64,000 nt of DNA from Cyathus striatus. Lineage: Eukaryota > Basidiomycota > Agaricomycetes > Agaricales > Nidulariaceae. The DNA is taken from the NCBI GenBank assembly GCA_025738555.1, contig JAOVFP010000016.1, positions 868,001 through 932,000 of the forward strand, written 5' to 3'. Below the pieces are notes generated by a model. It made no database searches. It saw only the letters and a program-made list of their open reading frames with translations, and had not been told where the DNA came from. Shown one piece after another: positions 1 through 11,702 of this stretch. The translations under genes were made by a program, and so were the position numbers. Position 1 is the first letter of the stretch. The number at the start of each line of letters is the position of its first letter.

Positions 1-230
1 TACACATGAATTTCACATGAATTTCATGTGAATTGGTGAAGTTCATGTGAACTTTTTACCCATTATTTTTTCAATTTTTGGGTGAGAATGCCACAAATTA
101 ATTCACATGAATTTCAGGTGAAAGATTCACCTAATATTCATGTGAATTCTCACATCCCAGATTCATGTTCACTCTAAATGTATGTGAAATTCACATGTAA
201 TTCACATGAAGTGCAAATGGAACATTACTC
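1..230. repeat. Palindromic CACATGAA/TTCATGTG array
   Basis: At least ten near-copies of TTCACATGAA or TTCATGTGAA occur within 230 bp, many as back-to-back palindromes. The same motif set recurs at 7973-8360. This suggests subterminal transposase-binding repeats, but a strict terminal inverted repeat could not be aligned by eye. Confidence 0.7.
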
Positions 231-599
231 TTACTATATATAGTATAGCATATAAAAAAAGAGTGTTCACACTGGTGTTCAAACACTCAACCTCACAAAA
301 CCAGCCATGTACTTCCCACAACTGGCACACTTAACCGCTGCACCATATGACCTTATTTCTCAAAGGTGCTATATGCTATATACTCACCTTATACTCTCTA
401 CCTGCCAATTTTTTTGTGCAACGTCGAATAACTTCCCACGTGTTTGCTGTTGTACCACACATCCCCCACTGTCCTTTCACCACCACCAACACCATTCTGC
501 TCCCCCCCTTGCTCTGTTTAACTCTATGTCATAGAGTGCTGTTTCACACTAGGTAAGTTTATTCACATCATGGATGATTGATATCCATTGATATCAATG

Positions 600-1910
600 A
601 GTACTGACCACTGTTTCTTTAGGATTGATTCCCTTCTCCCTCACTGCTGTCGACTCTCACTGTTGTCGATCCACCAGTGTTCATCAGCGGTCGCTTTTAG
701 GTAAGTCTCTTTTTTTTAGCACATCGATATTCACACAACTGACACCTTATTGATTACAGCCCCCACTCCCACATGTGCGCTTTGTATTGATACGGCAGCA
801 TTGTGTTCGACACGTTGACCCACCTGTGTTCATCGGCAGTCACTTGTGGGTGAGTTTTTTTTAGTGTGTATATATATCCACACAGCTGAAACTTCATTAT
901 CGATTACAGCCCCCACTCCCACATGCGTGCTTCATGTTGATACAGCAATGCTGCATTCGACACTGCAAGATACACATGTTGTCAACATACCATGCTGTGT
1001 CAATACACATGGGATCATCCTCCCCACCTTGATCCCTTTCGATTTCGCCATACGATAGGGGGGAGTAATGTATTTGAAGACATTTAGTGGGTTACAGGAT
1101 TGAGTAGTACAGTACGTCTCCCTCCCTCCCCCTCCTCCCCATGCTACCCCTCCAACCTTCACAGGCAGCAACACATTCTACCACCTTCAATGCCAGACTG
1201 CAACAGCTCCCCTCTCGATTCCCGCCCCTTTCAGCCCCAGTGTCAATGTGAAATGCTGACACTGTGTTACCACCCCCTTGATGATTCCACGCCCACTCTG
1301 CCATCCACATTGTCCCCAGCTCCCCTCTCAATTCCCACCCCTTTCAGCCCCAGCATCAACACGAAACACTGACACCGCATTACCACCCCCTCCTCGACAA
1401 TTCCACACCTGCTCTGCCATCCGCCTCGTCCCCTGCAGGCTTATCGATGCCACATCATCAGTGGGCAGCTTACATGTGCACGCTACAGCTGTTCGATGAC
1501 ACTGAGGGTGTGTGTGTACCATGCTAGGGGGACACGTGTGCACACCCACTTCAACATCAGACTACAGCAGCCCCTCTCTCAACATCCACCCCTTTCAGCT
1601 CCTCCCATCCGCCATCCATCCAGCACTGCTCTCATCCCCATGGGCTTATTGACCCCACATCATTGATTGGTGGCTTACGTGTCATGCTACAGGTGTTCAA
1701 GGACACCTGAGGGTGTGCATGTACCATGCTAGGGAGGACACGTGTGCACCGAGGCCTGTCATAGAGCGCCGTCTGCTTTATCCTGTTCATTGCTGGCAGG
1801 TAAGTCTTTTTAACATATATCTATATCCCTACAACTAATATTTCCTTATCTATTACAGCTACCACTCTCACATCGACACAGCAGTCCGCTCCTTACAGCC
1901 CCAGCATCAA
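600..1910 (+). repeat. Repeated intron-like modules with CT-rich spacers
   Basis: Three copies of one module are visible, around 690-775, 840-925 and 1790-1875. Each reads GGTAAGT or GGTGAGT, then a T-run, a short A/T-rich stretch with CACACA or CTACAACTAA, then GATTACAG or TATTACAG followed by a CCCCCACTCCCACATG-like stretch in the first two. They therefore look like copies of an intron with its downstream exon start. Around them are CT-rich stretches with ACACGTGTGCAC motifs. No convincing protein is encoded. Confidence 0.55.
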
Positions 1911-2049
1911 CACGTAACACCGACACTGCATTACCACCCCCTCCTCAAGTCCTGCCAGTTGTCAATGCAATATGCCAAGCCCTCAAGGTCCTCAACCCCC
2001 CCTTCTCACAGTACCATCCAGCACTGCTCTCATCCCCCATGGGCTTATC

Positions 2050-2900
2050 GAAGCCATGTCATCGGCCGTGCTTTGGGGGAGGGGGAGGGGGATGAGGAAT
2101 AAGTTGAGCTAGGGAACACGTGTGCACCAAGACCATGCTTTGGGGGAGGGGGAAGGGGAGAATTCAAGGACACTAGGTGTACACACACTACACTAGGGCA
2201 CTGCATGTACCTGTTAGGGGGGGTTAGAAGTCGAGGCCACCTATCCTACTCTGCCATCCACCATCCTCAAGACCTCAATGTCCTCCCCCCCCTCCCTTTG
2301 CGCCGCGATGCATCCATCATCGCCATCTTTGCCATCCAGTGCCACCTTACTTCTCAATGCTCCTCAATGTCCTCCCCCCCCTCCCATCATGCTAGGGAAT
2401 GCGTGCACCAAGGCTGTGCTTTGGGGGAGGGGGAGGGGGGATAATTCGAGCTAGGGAACACGTGTGAACTGAGGCTGTGCTTTGGGGGAGGGGGAGGGGG
2501 AGAATTTGAGGACACTAGGTGCTCCTACTCCACCATCCACTGTCCTCAAGTCCTGGGGCAGCCAACACAGTATCCTGAGTCCTCAATGTCCTCCCCCATG
2601 TCCTCCCCCCCTTCCCTTTGCACTGCGGTGTATCCGCCATTGTCATCTCTTCCATCTCTGAGTCCTTGGCATCCCCCCCTCCCTTTGCATTGTGGTGTCC
2701 TCATTGTCCTCCCCCCCCTCCCTTTGCACTGCAGTGTATTCACTGTCGACATCTCTGCTGTCACTGAGTCTTCAGCATCCCCCCTCCCTTTGCACTGCAG
2801 TGTGTCCACCGTCGCCATCTCTGCCGTTGCTGAGTCCTTGGCATCCTCCCCCTCTCCCTTTGCACTGCAGTGTGTCTGCCATCACCATCTCGACTGTTCG
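2050..2900. repeat. Minisatellite: GGGGGAGGGGGAGG units and CCCTCCCTTTGCACTGCAGTGT units
   Basis: Two families of tandem or interspersed repeats are visible. From 2050 to 2530 there are four copies of TGCTTTGGGGGAGGGGGA, each with nearby GAGCTAGGGAACACGTGTG or GACACTAGGTG. From 2585 to 2880 there are five or six copies of a roughly 60-bp unit with CCCTCCCTTTGCACTGCAGTG and GCCATCTCTGCCGTTGCTGAG. The open frames here are by-products of the repeats. Confidence 0.75.
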
Positions 2901-2962
2901 GCTTGCTTATCAATGCTGTGAGGCTCAGGGGCACTTAGGTGCGTGTGTGATGCTTCTGAGTT

Positions 2963-3110
2963 GGCAGAGAAGATTGTGTATGTCATAGCTAAGTTTAGTG
3001 TAGATATTATTAGTCTACCAATAGAATTGGTTTTCACAGAGAAGATTGTGCACATTGTAATTAAGTTAAGTATAGATAATATTAGTCCACCAATAGGATT
3101 ACACCACATG
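2963..3110. repeat. Two-copy tandem repeat, ~72 bp
   Basis: AGAGAAGATTGTG..ATTAGTCTACCAATAG is followed about 72 bp later by a diverged copy ending ATTAGTCCACCAATAG. It is short, non-coding and A/T-rich. Confidence 0.7.
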
Positions 3111-3252
3111 TTAAGATAATTTTAGACAAGGTTAGGAAGCATGTCATGTGTGTGTACACATGGGACACAGGCCATGGGACACAAGCTGTTGAGTTCATTG
3201 TGTCCCCCCCACTTAACTCTCAACCACTCAACCACCATCTCTTAGTTCAACT

Positions 3253-4608
3253 TTGTTAAACTCTTACTCTGTGTTTTCAACAAATATGCCATCTCAAAAC
3301 AGCAAAAAAAGCAACAATACCCCAGTCTCACCACCAACTTCTCACAGTTGTTTGACTCACACTGAGCCACCTGTCTCTAAAGGCTGCAAACGTACACAAT
3401 CTACTGTAGATACCACAGCTGAGCCAGCTACCAAGAAGCCTGCTGTTACAGCTGATGAAGAAACAGTAGATAACAGTGAAAAGCAGGGAAAGAAAAGAGG
3501 TGGGAGGGAAGAGGTGGGAAACTAAGGGGGAGAGGTGGGTGGTATGTATCAGCTATTGTAGTTGTTTTTCAAAGTTCAATATCTGACTTAAATTTTAAGT
3601 AAAACCACTGGTGATAAGGATAAGGAAGATGAAGCCGCAAGCAATACAGCCAACAAAGAGAAATCCAAGGTGTAAGTATATATTTTGTTGCACTAGATTT
3701 TTCTAATGCAATAATTTTAGTGCTATGAAGAAACTTCAAGAAATGTCAATTTCTATTGCACCATCTATGCAGCCCAAGACTGCTGGTGCCTCTGAGATTT
3801 CTAGGGCTTCTGAGATTACTAGCACTTCTGAGACTGCTGGCACTTCTGAGATTACTGGCACTTGTGAGATCACTGGCACTTCTGAGATCACTGGCACTTC
3901 TGGAGTCTTGGCTACAACCCCAAGCCAATCAAGTGATTCTGGGGACAATAACTCTGAAGTTGAACATGCCAGTGAGACTGAGGGCATAACTCAGGATAAT
4001 AATGAGGAAAATGAAGACAATACAGAAGATAAAGATGGTGATAGCAATGATAATGACTATGATGGTGATGATGATGTAGAAGAAAGAGAAGATATGGTTT
4101 TAGATGAGAATGACAGTAGCTTGGCTCAGATTGAGGAGGAAGATGTAGGCACAATGGATATTGGTATGTGCTATATTTTTATTTGTACCTTTTCTAAAAT
4201 GTTTATAGACTCCACATTAGCTTCTGATACTGTACCTACAAAGGAAGATTTAAAGGGTGCATCCAGAACTACTGGTATTTCTCATTATTTTTTTCTTGGT
4301 AATAGAAGTTCTGAAATAAATTTGTAGGAGGCATATTCCAGGGTAGAGCTCAGGGAAATAACTTTCGGTTTGCTGATAACATGAACAAAAGTTCATCTAT
4401 GGTTGTAGACCCTCAGGGGTTTGTCTACATCACAGTCTCTGATGATTCCCCTAAGCTTAACCCAACCTTGCTGAACACTGAAGCACCTCCTCAAGCTGTG
4501 CCAACCACAGTAAACTCTTGCCTTAAATCTGTACTGGACTCTGTTGCAAAAAGAATGCCCATCATTAAACATAAGATTAACTTTGACTTAATGTTATTAC
4601 TTGACTAA
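3253..4608 (+). CDS. Acidic Ser/Thr-rich protein with SEITGT repeats, multi-exon (hypothetical, element-borne)
   Basis: This gene is not recognised. Exons can be chained from 3253: a Lys/Ser-rich N-terminus with a basic cluster (KKRGGRE), an exon near 3601-3671 ending before GTAAGTAT, an exon from 3721 with seven to nine degenerate copies of a six-residue unit (T/A-SEITG), then a long Asp/Glu-rich run (about residues 85-140 of that exon), then short exons to 4608. Introns at about 3672-3720, 4165-4210 and 4277-4327 have normal GT..AG ends. The mix of basic, repetitive and acidic segments suggests a nuclear or DNA-associated protein, but that is inference. It lies within the CpG-poor mobile region and is probably cargo or an accessory gene. 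The first exon junction is uncertain. Confidence 0.45.
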
Positions 4609-4971
4609 CATTAAATAGTTCAAAATAGGCTTATTATGAACTTTGACACTGAGCACAATACTTGGATTCACCACAGGAAATTGCTTCTAAAAGTGTGAAG
4701 ATACAAAGAAGATATGAAGAAAATATTTTAAAATCAATCATATTGAGAAGATACGCTGAAAAGATTTTGATTTCATCATATCTTCTCAATATCATCAAAG
4801 GAAATAGAAGCAAGTTCCCCTGGTGATTATATTTGGACATTTCAATGATATTGAGAGCACTGATACTATTCAGTGGACTTCTCGAATGAATGATCTGGTG
4901 TTATATCTTGCTGCTGTAATGTCATTTTCACTTATATTCATATCTAATTTCTCATAATTTCTCAGATTTCT

Positions 4972-5547
4972 GTGAAAGAAACTGTAAACTTCCACTTAGC
5001 AAGAAGTGTGGGCAGTTCCTTTGGATCATCAACAACTACTAAGAGCAGTGAAAATGCCTCTGCCTCTGCTGCTACTGATGAGAATCTTGATATCCCTGAT
5101 GGACTTACTAAAAAACAAGAACTTATTATATCTGTTTATAAAGTGGATAAGTCCCTTCTTGGACATAAGAACTGGTCTATTCAGATAGCATGGAAAATCT
5201 ACCAAGAGGTACAACAAGTCAAACACTTGGTAGATACAAGTCCACAGATGTGGCCCTCTGATATGGATAAGCCAATTATGAGAGACTTACACACAATGTC
5301 TGGAGCTGCTGGGACTGCTTGGCATCATTGGGATAAAGTTCTTAAATTTGTATCCAACTACCCTGACATGGAAAAGTGGTTGAGTACTGCAACCCCACCA
5401 GATAATAAAGCAACTCATGAGTTATGGGGATTGGAGAAGACAGCAGGATTCACTAGAACAGACTTGGAAAACTGGATTAAGAAAAAGAAGGGTATTAGTG
5501 CTGGAAAGGGAAAGCAGAAAGCAGAAAGCAGAGGGGGAGAAGGGTAA
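4972..5547 (+). CDS. Hypothetical element-borne protein or 3' exon of the preceding gene
   Basis: This is an open stretch of 191 codons ending TAA. It begins with a Ser/Thr-rich linker, then a globular-looking segment with several Trp residues (NWSIQIAWKIYQEVQQ, QMWPSDMDKP, AWHHWDKVLKF, WGLEKTAGF), and ends in a Lys-rich tail (KKKKGISAGKGKQK). The 5' edge could be a splice acceptor (TTTCTCAG at about 4960-4967), so it may be the last exon of the gene starting at 3253. No family is recognised. Its position directly upstream of the CxC5/CxC6 gene on the same strand suggests both belong to one element. Confidence 0.4.
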   Translation: MKETVNFHLARSVGSSFGSSTTTKSSENASASAATDENLDIPDGLTKKQELIISVYKVDKSLLGHKNWSIQIAWKIYQEVQQVKHLVDTSPQMWPSDMDKPIMRDLHTMSGAAGTAWHHWDKVLKFVSNYPDMEKWLSTATPPDNKATHELWGLEKTAGFTRTDLENWIKKKKGISAGKGKQKAESRGGEG

Positions 5548-5937
5548 GAAAGGATCTGGTATAAAGAATAAGTAAGTAAAGTTGTGAAAGATAGCATGTT
5601 TTACTTTTAAATTTGTATCCATTGTACTTTTAGTTTTCTCTATATCTGTGTATGGCTTCTTCAAATCTATCATGCAATAGTGATGCAATATTATTGGTTG
5701 ATTGCACTAGCATATTTACCTATGGCTTATGGTATTGGACCTGAACAAGAATTTCCTATGCTGAAGTTTGCTAAATTTAGTTCATTTATTTAAGAAACAT
5801 TTGGTTCAAAAATAAGCTTATCAACTGTTTTATTTCTGCTATTTACATTAACAAAAAATGTTGAATTGCTAAATCTGCATGCAAGGCAGCAGTATCATGA
5901 AGGAAATGATTGAAGAAGAACTCAAATCTCAAGTTGG

Positions 5938-7791
5938 ATGAATGTATTAGCAACTACTGTTCAAACTGTTCTTGGTGATAAAACAAAGTATTTATTTTCA
6001 GAAAATGAGATTCCAACCATAGTTGATGATGATGAAATAATTTCTGAAATTGCAATTAAGCTGGATAAATTTGCAAAATTTTTAAAGCTGCATCCTTATG
6101 ATGATGATGGATTTACCCAGGAACTTGGGCCTATTTCTGAGAAAAAAATTACTCCTGTATGTCTTGTATGCCCAACATCTATGCGATGTGTTACAGTATC
6201 TTGTGAAGGTCATTCATTAAGACAAAATTCAAAATATTCTGATATTCCTAAAGTTACTTTAATTGAAGGAACAAAATTGTACTACAACACATATATATTA
6301 ACTGGTCATTGTTCAAATTGTAATACAATTTACTATGCAGATCATAAGTGTATTAATATTAATGGCCAAGAGCCCCAGACAGAATATTTGAATAATGCAT
6401 GCTATGTTAAAATTGGGACACATTTATGGGTAGATCGTGTATTCTCAAAAGCAGTTATGAATGCCACATATAGTTTTCATGCATCTACTGCTGCTTATGC
6501 AGAGTTCTGGACAAATAGCTATGGTGATAATAATGAGTTAAGTCGCCGACAAGTTTGGGATGCATTTATGGAAGAATCAATTCGCAATGTGAGCACAGCA
6601 TCCAATAAACAATTTGTGGTTCATGATGGTCTATCCACTAAAGATGTTACTATAAAAGCATATGAATATCTTGGAGAGAGTGGAAGAATAAATGTGGCTT
6701 CAAACCACAGCTGTGCAGAGTCTACTCAACCACATAAATCAACTGCAGATACTATGAATAATATAAACAATAATGCAGCATCTGAAATGGCTTCTCAAGT
6801 AAAAATGGTTGTTATTGATGGTGTTGTAATGGGACCAGTTCACTGTGCAAAGGAAGGCTGTTCTGCTAATGTAACCAATCACTGTGGTGGTGTATTCTGT
6901 GGATATCATAATATTCAATATGGAGCAAAGTGTCATGTGAAAGATTGTACCAGACAGAAGGTTCATGGTACTGAAGCATGTGAAACTCATCAAGAAATAT
7001 GGAATAAACACCATTCAAATTACAGCTCAGCAGGTCTTTCTGGACTAAGACGAGCATTACAGCATTGCAATGAGAATTTGTCTTGGCTACCTAGAATAAA
7101 TCATACCAATCAGCCACATGATGAAGAACAGAATAATGATGATTTTTATACTCATAAAACATACTTTTCTCCAAACTGTTATTACTGTGTAGAGACAATT
7201 TGTGCTCCATGTGGTGTTGTTATTGCATGGAAAAAATTTGTCAAGTCTGAATCCTCAAGACAGATTTTGGAATTTTTAAATATGGTTTTTCCTGATCCTG
7301 AATTACGACCAGCATATATATGCATTGATAAAGCATGTCTTGTTCTTCGTTTCATTGTAAACAATGCCATTCATCATATTTGGCTTGATACAAGTCGATT
7401 TGTTGTTGACAGTTATCACTATACAAACCATAAAGCAGATGATGATCTTTGCCACACATACTGCAATCCTGCACCTAATGATGGTTCTGCTCCTAATCTT
7501 GTAGTAATTGATCATGATTGTAATGGAAATCCATATTTCAAAAGAGCTTTTAATACACAGGTGAGCTTAAGTACTTTAAGTTGTATTCAATATTAATATT
7601 ATTAAAGGCTTGTGAACAACTCAATGCTTGGATTTGAATCAATACTGAAAAGAATGACTGTATCAAACTTTAACTGGTTTTTGCATGCTATGTTGTTTTA
7701 TCACACACAGCATGTATTGAACAAGCAGCAAAAAAGAATGGTAAGGTTGAGTAGGGATTTATTTGAAAATGAAGAGGATGAGTATATGTAG
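5938..7791 (+). pseudogene. KDZ-transposon-associated CxC5/CxC6 cysteine-cluster protein, frameshifted
   Basis: The exon 5938-7560 encodes about 541 residues. It has a first cysteine cluster (VCLVCPTS and GHCSNCNTIYYADHKC, CxC5-like), a second cluster (CAKEGCSANVTNHCGGVFCGYHN then KCHVKDCT and ETHQ, CxC6-like, about residues 300-355), and a C-terminal region with YCVETICAPCGVVIAW, YICIDKACLVLR and FVVDSYHYTNHKADD. This order is typical of proteins linked to KDZ transposons. A 47-nt intron (7561-7607) joins to ACEQLNAW. There a loss of a few bases shifts the frame: TGA at 7635 follows at once, while the expected GFESILKRMTVSNFNWF continues in another frame to TAG at 7789-7791. The copy is therefore broken near its C-terminus or recently inactivated. 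Role in transposition is family inference. Confidence 0.8.
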
Positions 7792-7972
7792 GTTGTAAAT
7801 TGTAAATTGTAGACTATTTTGTGTAGAGCATTAAATTATTAGTTTGGTTTCACTATAATTTATCACATCTTAAGTAAACTTTATTTTATTCTAAGTATCA
7901 TAAGGTAAACTTCTATAATACAAATGTACTCATGTAAAACTATATGTTAATTGTACTCATCCTTATCAGTAC

Positions 7973-8360
7973 TAAATAGCCTATAATTCATCTAATATTC
8001 ATGTAAAATTCACATGATATTCACATGAATGACACCTAATTTTCAATGTGAAATAGCCTATAATTCATCTAATATTCACATGATTTTCACATGATTTTCA
8101 TGTGAGTTTCACCTAATTTTCAATGTGAGATAGCCTATAATTCATCTAATATTCACATGAATTTCATGTGAATTTCACCTAATTTTCACCTCACCTTCAC
8201 CTAATTTTCACTTAAATTGGATGGTTTTGGAATATTGTATGTGAAGGTGAAATCCATGTGAATTTCATGAGAAATATACCCTAAATTGGTGAAATTCATG
8301 TGAAGTTCATGTGAATTTCTGCCTTTCATGTGAAATTCACATGAATTCATGGTGAAGGGG
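7973..8360. repeat. Tandem ~78-bp units and CACATGAATTTCATGTG palindromes
   Basis: ATAGCCTATAATTCATCTAATATTC starts three successive units at about 7974, 8053 and 8130, each followed by CACATGA-type palindromes and CACCTAATTTTCA. The array ends in a G-run at 8356-8366. It mirrors the motif content of 1-230 and probably marks the right subterminal region of the element. Confidence 0.7.
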
Positions 8361-8464
8361 GGGGGGAGTGCAAAGTACTGAAAAAATGACTCAGATAGTG
8401 TAGCAGTAATTCAGACTAACAGTTAAAAATTTATAGAGCTAGAGAATGGTATATATTGAACAGT

Positions 8465-8690
8465 AGAAACAGGGGAAGTTTATAATGAAGCAGGGGGCTC
8501 ATAAAATTACAGGAAGCTTTACAATGAAGCAGGAAAATTCAGAACAAGGCAGGGGGATTCACAGTGAAGCAGAGACCTTGGGAAATTCAAAACAAAGAAT
8601 GGGGCTTTACAGCGAAGTAGGGAACTTCAGAACAAGGAAGGGGGCTTAATAACAAAGCAGGGAAATTCACAACGAAGCAGGGAGCAATAC
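8465..8690. repeat. GAAGCAGGG-type short repeat block
   Basis: About ten degenerate copies of a roughly 20-bp unit (AAATTCACAACGAAGCAGGG and similar) lie in tandem. The same block recurs at about 32270-32490 in the second element copy. Confidence 0.7.
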
Positions 8691-8839
8691 AGGATAGATT
8701 ACTACCTATCACACATATTTGCATAGTTTAACTGCATGTCAGTATTATATTTACACTCATGCTCAATGCCCTTTGATTTGAGCATGAGCATGATAGGTAT
8801 TCTATCACATTTATAATACTTATTTACACTTGCACTCAA

Positions 8840-9870
8840 TGTCTTTAACTTGAGTGTGAGCATGATTGGCATATTTACTCATGCTCACAAATATTACACT
8901 TGTATTTCACTTGAGCATGAACATGATTAGTATTCTTACTCACGCTCACAAATATTACACTTGCATTCAACTTGAGTGTGAGTATAATTGGTATTCCTAT
9001 TCATGCTCACAAGTATTACACTCACACTCAATATCCTTTAACTTGAGCGTGAGTGTGGTATTCCTATTCATGCTCACAAGTATTACACTCACACTCAATG
9101 TCCTTTAACTTGAGCATGAGCATAATTGGTATTCCTATTCATGCTCACAAGTATTACACTCACACTCAATGTCTTTTAACTTGAGCATGAGTGTGGTATT
9201 CCTATTCACACCCACAAGTATTACACTCACACTCAATGTCTTTTAACTTGAGCATGAGTGTGGTATTCCTATTCACGCTCACAAGTATTACACTCACACT
9301 CAATGTCCTTTAACTTGAGCATGAGCATAATTGGTATTCCTATTCATGCTCACAAGTATTACACTCACACTCAATGTCTTTTAACTTGAGTGTGAGTGTG
9401 GTATTCCTATTCACACTCACAAGTATTACACTCACACTCAATATCCTTTAACTTGAGTGTGAGCATAATTTGTATTCCTATTCATGCTCACAAGTATTAC
9501 ACTCATGCTCAATGTCTTTTAACTTGAGCATGAGTGTGGTATTCCTATTCACGCTCACAAGTATTACACTCACACTCAATATCCTTTAACTTGAGCATGA
9601 GCATAATTGGTATTCCTATTCACACTCACAAGTATTACACTCATGCTCAACGCCCTCTAACTTGAGTGTGATTACACTCATGCTCAATGTCTTTTAACTT
9701 GAGCATGAGTGTGGTATTCCTATTCACACTCACAAGTATTACACTCACACTCAATGTCTTTTTACTTGAGCATGAGCATAATTGGTATTCCTATTCACAC
9801 TCACAAGTAATAAACTCATGCTCAATGTCTGAGTGTGATTGGTATTCCTATTCATACTCACATATATTAC
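8840..9870. repeat. 60-70 bp minisatellite with variable CpG motif
   Basis: About fifteen tandem units contain GGTATTCCTATTCACACTC, ACAAGTATTACACTC and an inner hairpin CTCAA..TTGAG. Units differ mainly at one dinucleotide in TGAGCGTGAG / CTCACGCTCA, where CG is replaced by TG or CA. Spurious open frames arise from the periodicity. It continues as looser TGAGCATGA motifs to about 10170. Confidence 0.9.
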
Positions 9871-10399
9871 ACTTGCAACTTACTTTTCCTCCCACATGTA
9901 AGTGAAGCCAAAACATAAATGTAACATATAATTTTTTTGTGAGTGTGAAGTAAAAACCTTGAGTGTGAGTTGACAGACCTTGAGCATGAGTTGATGACCT
10001 TGAGCATGAAAACTCAGACCCTGTGCGTGAATGTATGGACCCTGTGCATGAGATGTTGACCCTGAGCATGAAGTAAAATCTTGAGTGTGACATGTGCATG
10101 CATGCTCAATCCACGCTCACACATTGAGCGTGAACATGAGCATGCACACACATGTTTGAGCATGAAGTATAAATATTATTCTTCAAGATTTGACTTCATA
10201 TCTTGATTAGAAACATCACTCACATTCACAATATGACACAGCCGTACAACACTAGTATGTACATTTGATTTACACTCTTTTTGACCCACAAATGGACCAT
10301 TTAGAGCTAAAATAAATACCTTGAGCATGACATGCTCAATCACGCTCACTTTTGTGGGTGCCCGGAATTTTCTATGTGCCCTGTGATTATGCCTTAGCT

Positions 10400-11702
10400 G
10401 AGCTGCAATTTTACAACAAGTTCAGCCAATTTTAATAAAGGATTTAAGAGGCACAAAGGTATATGAAAGACTAGAAAAGGCTTACAAGAATGGCAAGTCC
10501 ATTCCAGATCTTGTTATGCATCTTGCCAAAGGATCAGATGTTTCTGATATCCCAACAAAAGGAACATGGGCTACAATATTTGAGAATGATCATATGGTGG
10601 GAGTACTGGACTGTTGGATGGCAACAATGCTTGAAAATCCTATAAGAGGGAGGGATTTATACTTGAGTAATGATAAAAGTAAAGATGTATTTCTCTTAAT
10701 ATGGAAGTTAAAGATTCAGATATTGCAGATTTGAACTCGTGAGTGGTTGTTATTCTACTTTCTAAAGCATATATTTAACTTATTTTTTAGAAGAGAAGTA
10801 ATTATTGATGAGGAAGAATGAGCTTGGAGATACTATGTTCTGGAATATTCACTCCAAAGAATTAAACCATCCAGAGAATTTGGAAATTTTATTCAACAGG
10901 AAGTGCTACCCTATATAGAGATGATAGATCAGTATGGAGAAGATAGAACTCTTCTAATGGCCACAGTGGACCCATTGGATGCTGCAGATTGTATAAGAAA
11001 ATCAATACATGAATATATAAAGGTACGTGAAACATTTATGCATTAAACTGAAATTTATCGAAGTATTGGGTAGGAGTGTGACTTTCTTAAAGATGACAAT
11101 GTGCCTGAGCCAGATATTGAAAGTAAGCAAAAGATCACTTCCTAATCAACTCAAATATTATACTAAAGTAGGACAGATCCAAATTCTATGCCAGAGAAGA
11201 ATGAAAACAGTGCAGACGCGACAGCAGATAATAGTGGGAGAACTTAAGAAGAAATCCCTCAGGGCGACAATGGAAACCAAATACCAACTTTGCAAGAGTA
11301 CAACATTAGAAATTAATAACTACGCCAGAGAGAAGTAGGGACAAAGAAGACAACCATACTGCCACGCGAAAACAAGGGAGAGGCAGAAAGAAATCTGCTA
11401 AGCAAAAGAAGTCTGATGAAGCAGTGGCAACCACACACGAGCCAGGAAGTAGTAAAGTGAAATTACAAGAGCATGGATCTTCCTGTCAGCATCACGCAAA
11501 CAACGTTCAATTGGAAGATGACCAGGGTTTAACAAAAGCAACGGCCACATGCAAACAACAGAAACGAAAGGCAGAGGTGACGCAATCGACCCGAACAGAG
11601 TGTAAGAGAAGTCGAGATAACGCCGATGAAGGAACACGCCGTCGTTCGACCAGAAGTGCGTCTGAAAATGCAAGCAAAAGGATACGAATAAGTTTTTCAT
11701 AA
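10400..11702 (+). pseudogene. Broken unrecognised gene flanking the element
   Basis: Coding-like stretches are visible but interrupted. An open frame at 10516-10734 carries SDIPTKGTWATIFENDHMVG. After an intron-like gap, a second stretch from about 10791 reads REVIIDEEE, then an in-frame TGA, then AWRYYVLEYSLQRIKPS and ..ATVDPLDAADCIRKS. A last open frame (11424-11702) is Lys/Arg/Ser-rich with a nuclear-localisation-like tail (SKRIRISFS). No family is recognised. The minisatellite element ends immediately upstream at 10381, so its insertion probably broke the 5' part. Joining the pieces into one gene is inference. Confidence 0.35.

Larger units (their letters stand above)
1..8370. mobile_element. 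KDZ-associated mobile region, CpG-poor, with palindromic CACATG arrays near both ends
   Basis: The segment holds two unrecognised gene pieces and a CxC5/CxC6-type gene of the kind that travels with Kyakuja-Dileera-Zisupton (KDZ) transposons. Both ends are rich in the palindrome ATTCACATGAATTTCATGTGAAT and variants (1-230 and 7973-8360). The coding exon at 5938-7560 is strikingly CpG-poor (about ten CpG in 1.6 kb by eye), unlike the flanking host DNA. The right edge is placed near 8370 because homology to the element copy at 31782-33811 starts there. The left edge may lie outside the window. No KDZ transposase itself is visible, so this may be a non-autonomous or accessory-bearing copy. Treating it as one unit is inference. 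Confidence 0.5.
8380..10381. mobile_element. Truncated copy 1 of minisatellite-bearing TIR element
   Basis: From AAAAAATGACTCAG at about 8384 to ..TTTTCTATGTGCCC at 10381 this matches the complete copy at 31782-33811 almost throughout, including a GAAGCAGGG-rich block, the 60-70 bp minisatellite, and the right terminal repeat. The left about 400 bp present in the other copy is missing and the palindromic KDZ-associated region begins instead, so this copy was probably split by that insertion. Its right flank starts TGTGATTAT, the expected 9-bp target duplication if the left end lies outside the window. No protein is encoded. Confidence 0.85.

Noticed and set aside
2546..2988. Cys/Ser/Pro-rich frames on both strands
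   Set aside because: They follow the minisatellite period and are open in several frames at once.
8840..9870. Regular repeats suggesting a CRISPR-like array
   Set aside because: Units are contiguous without unique spacers, the genome is eukaryotic, and the array lies inside a transposon.
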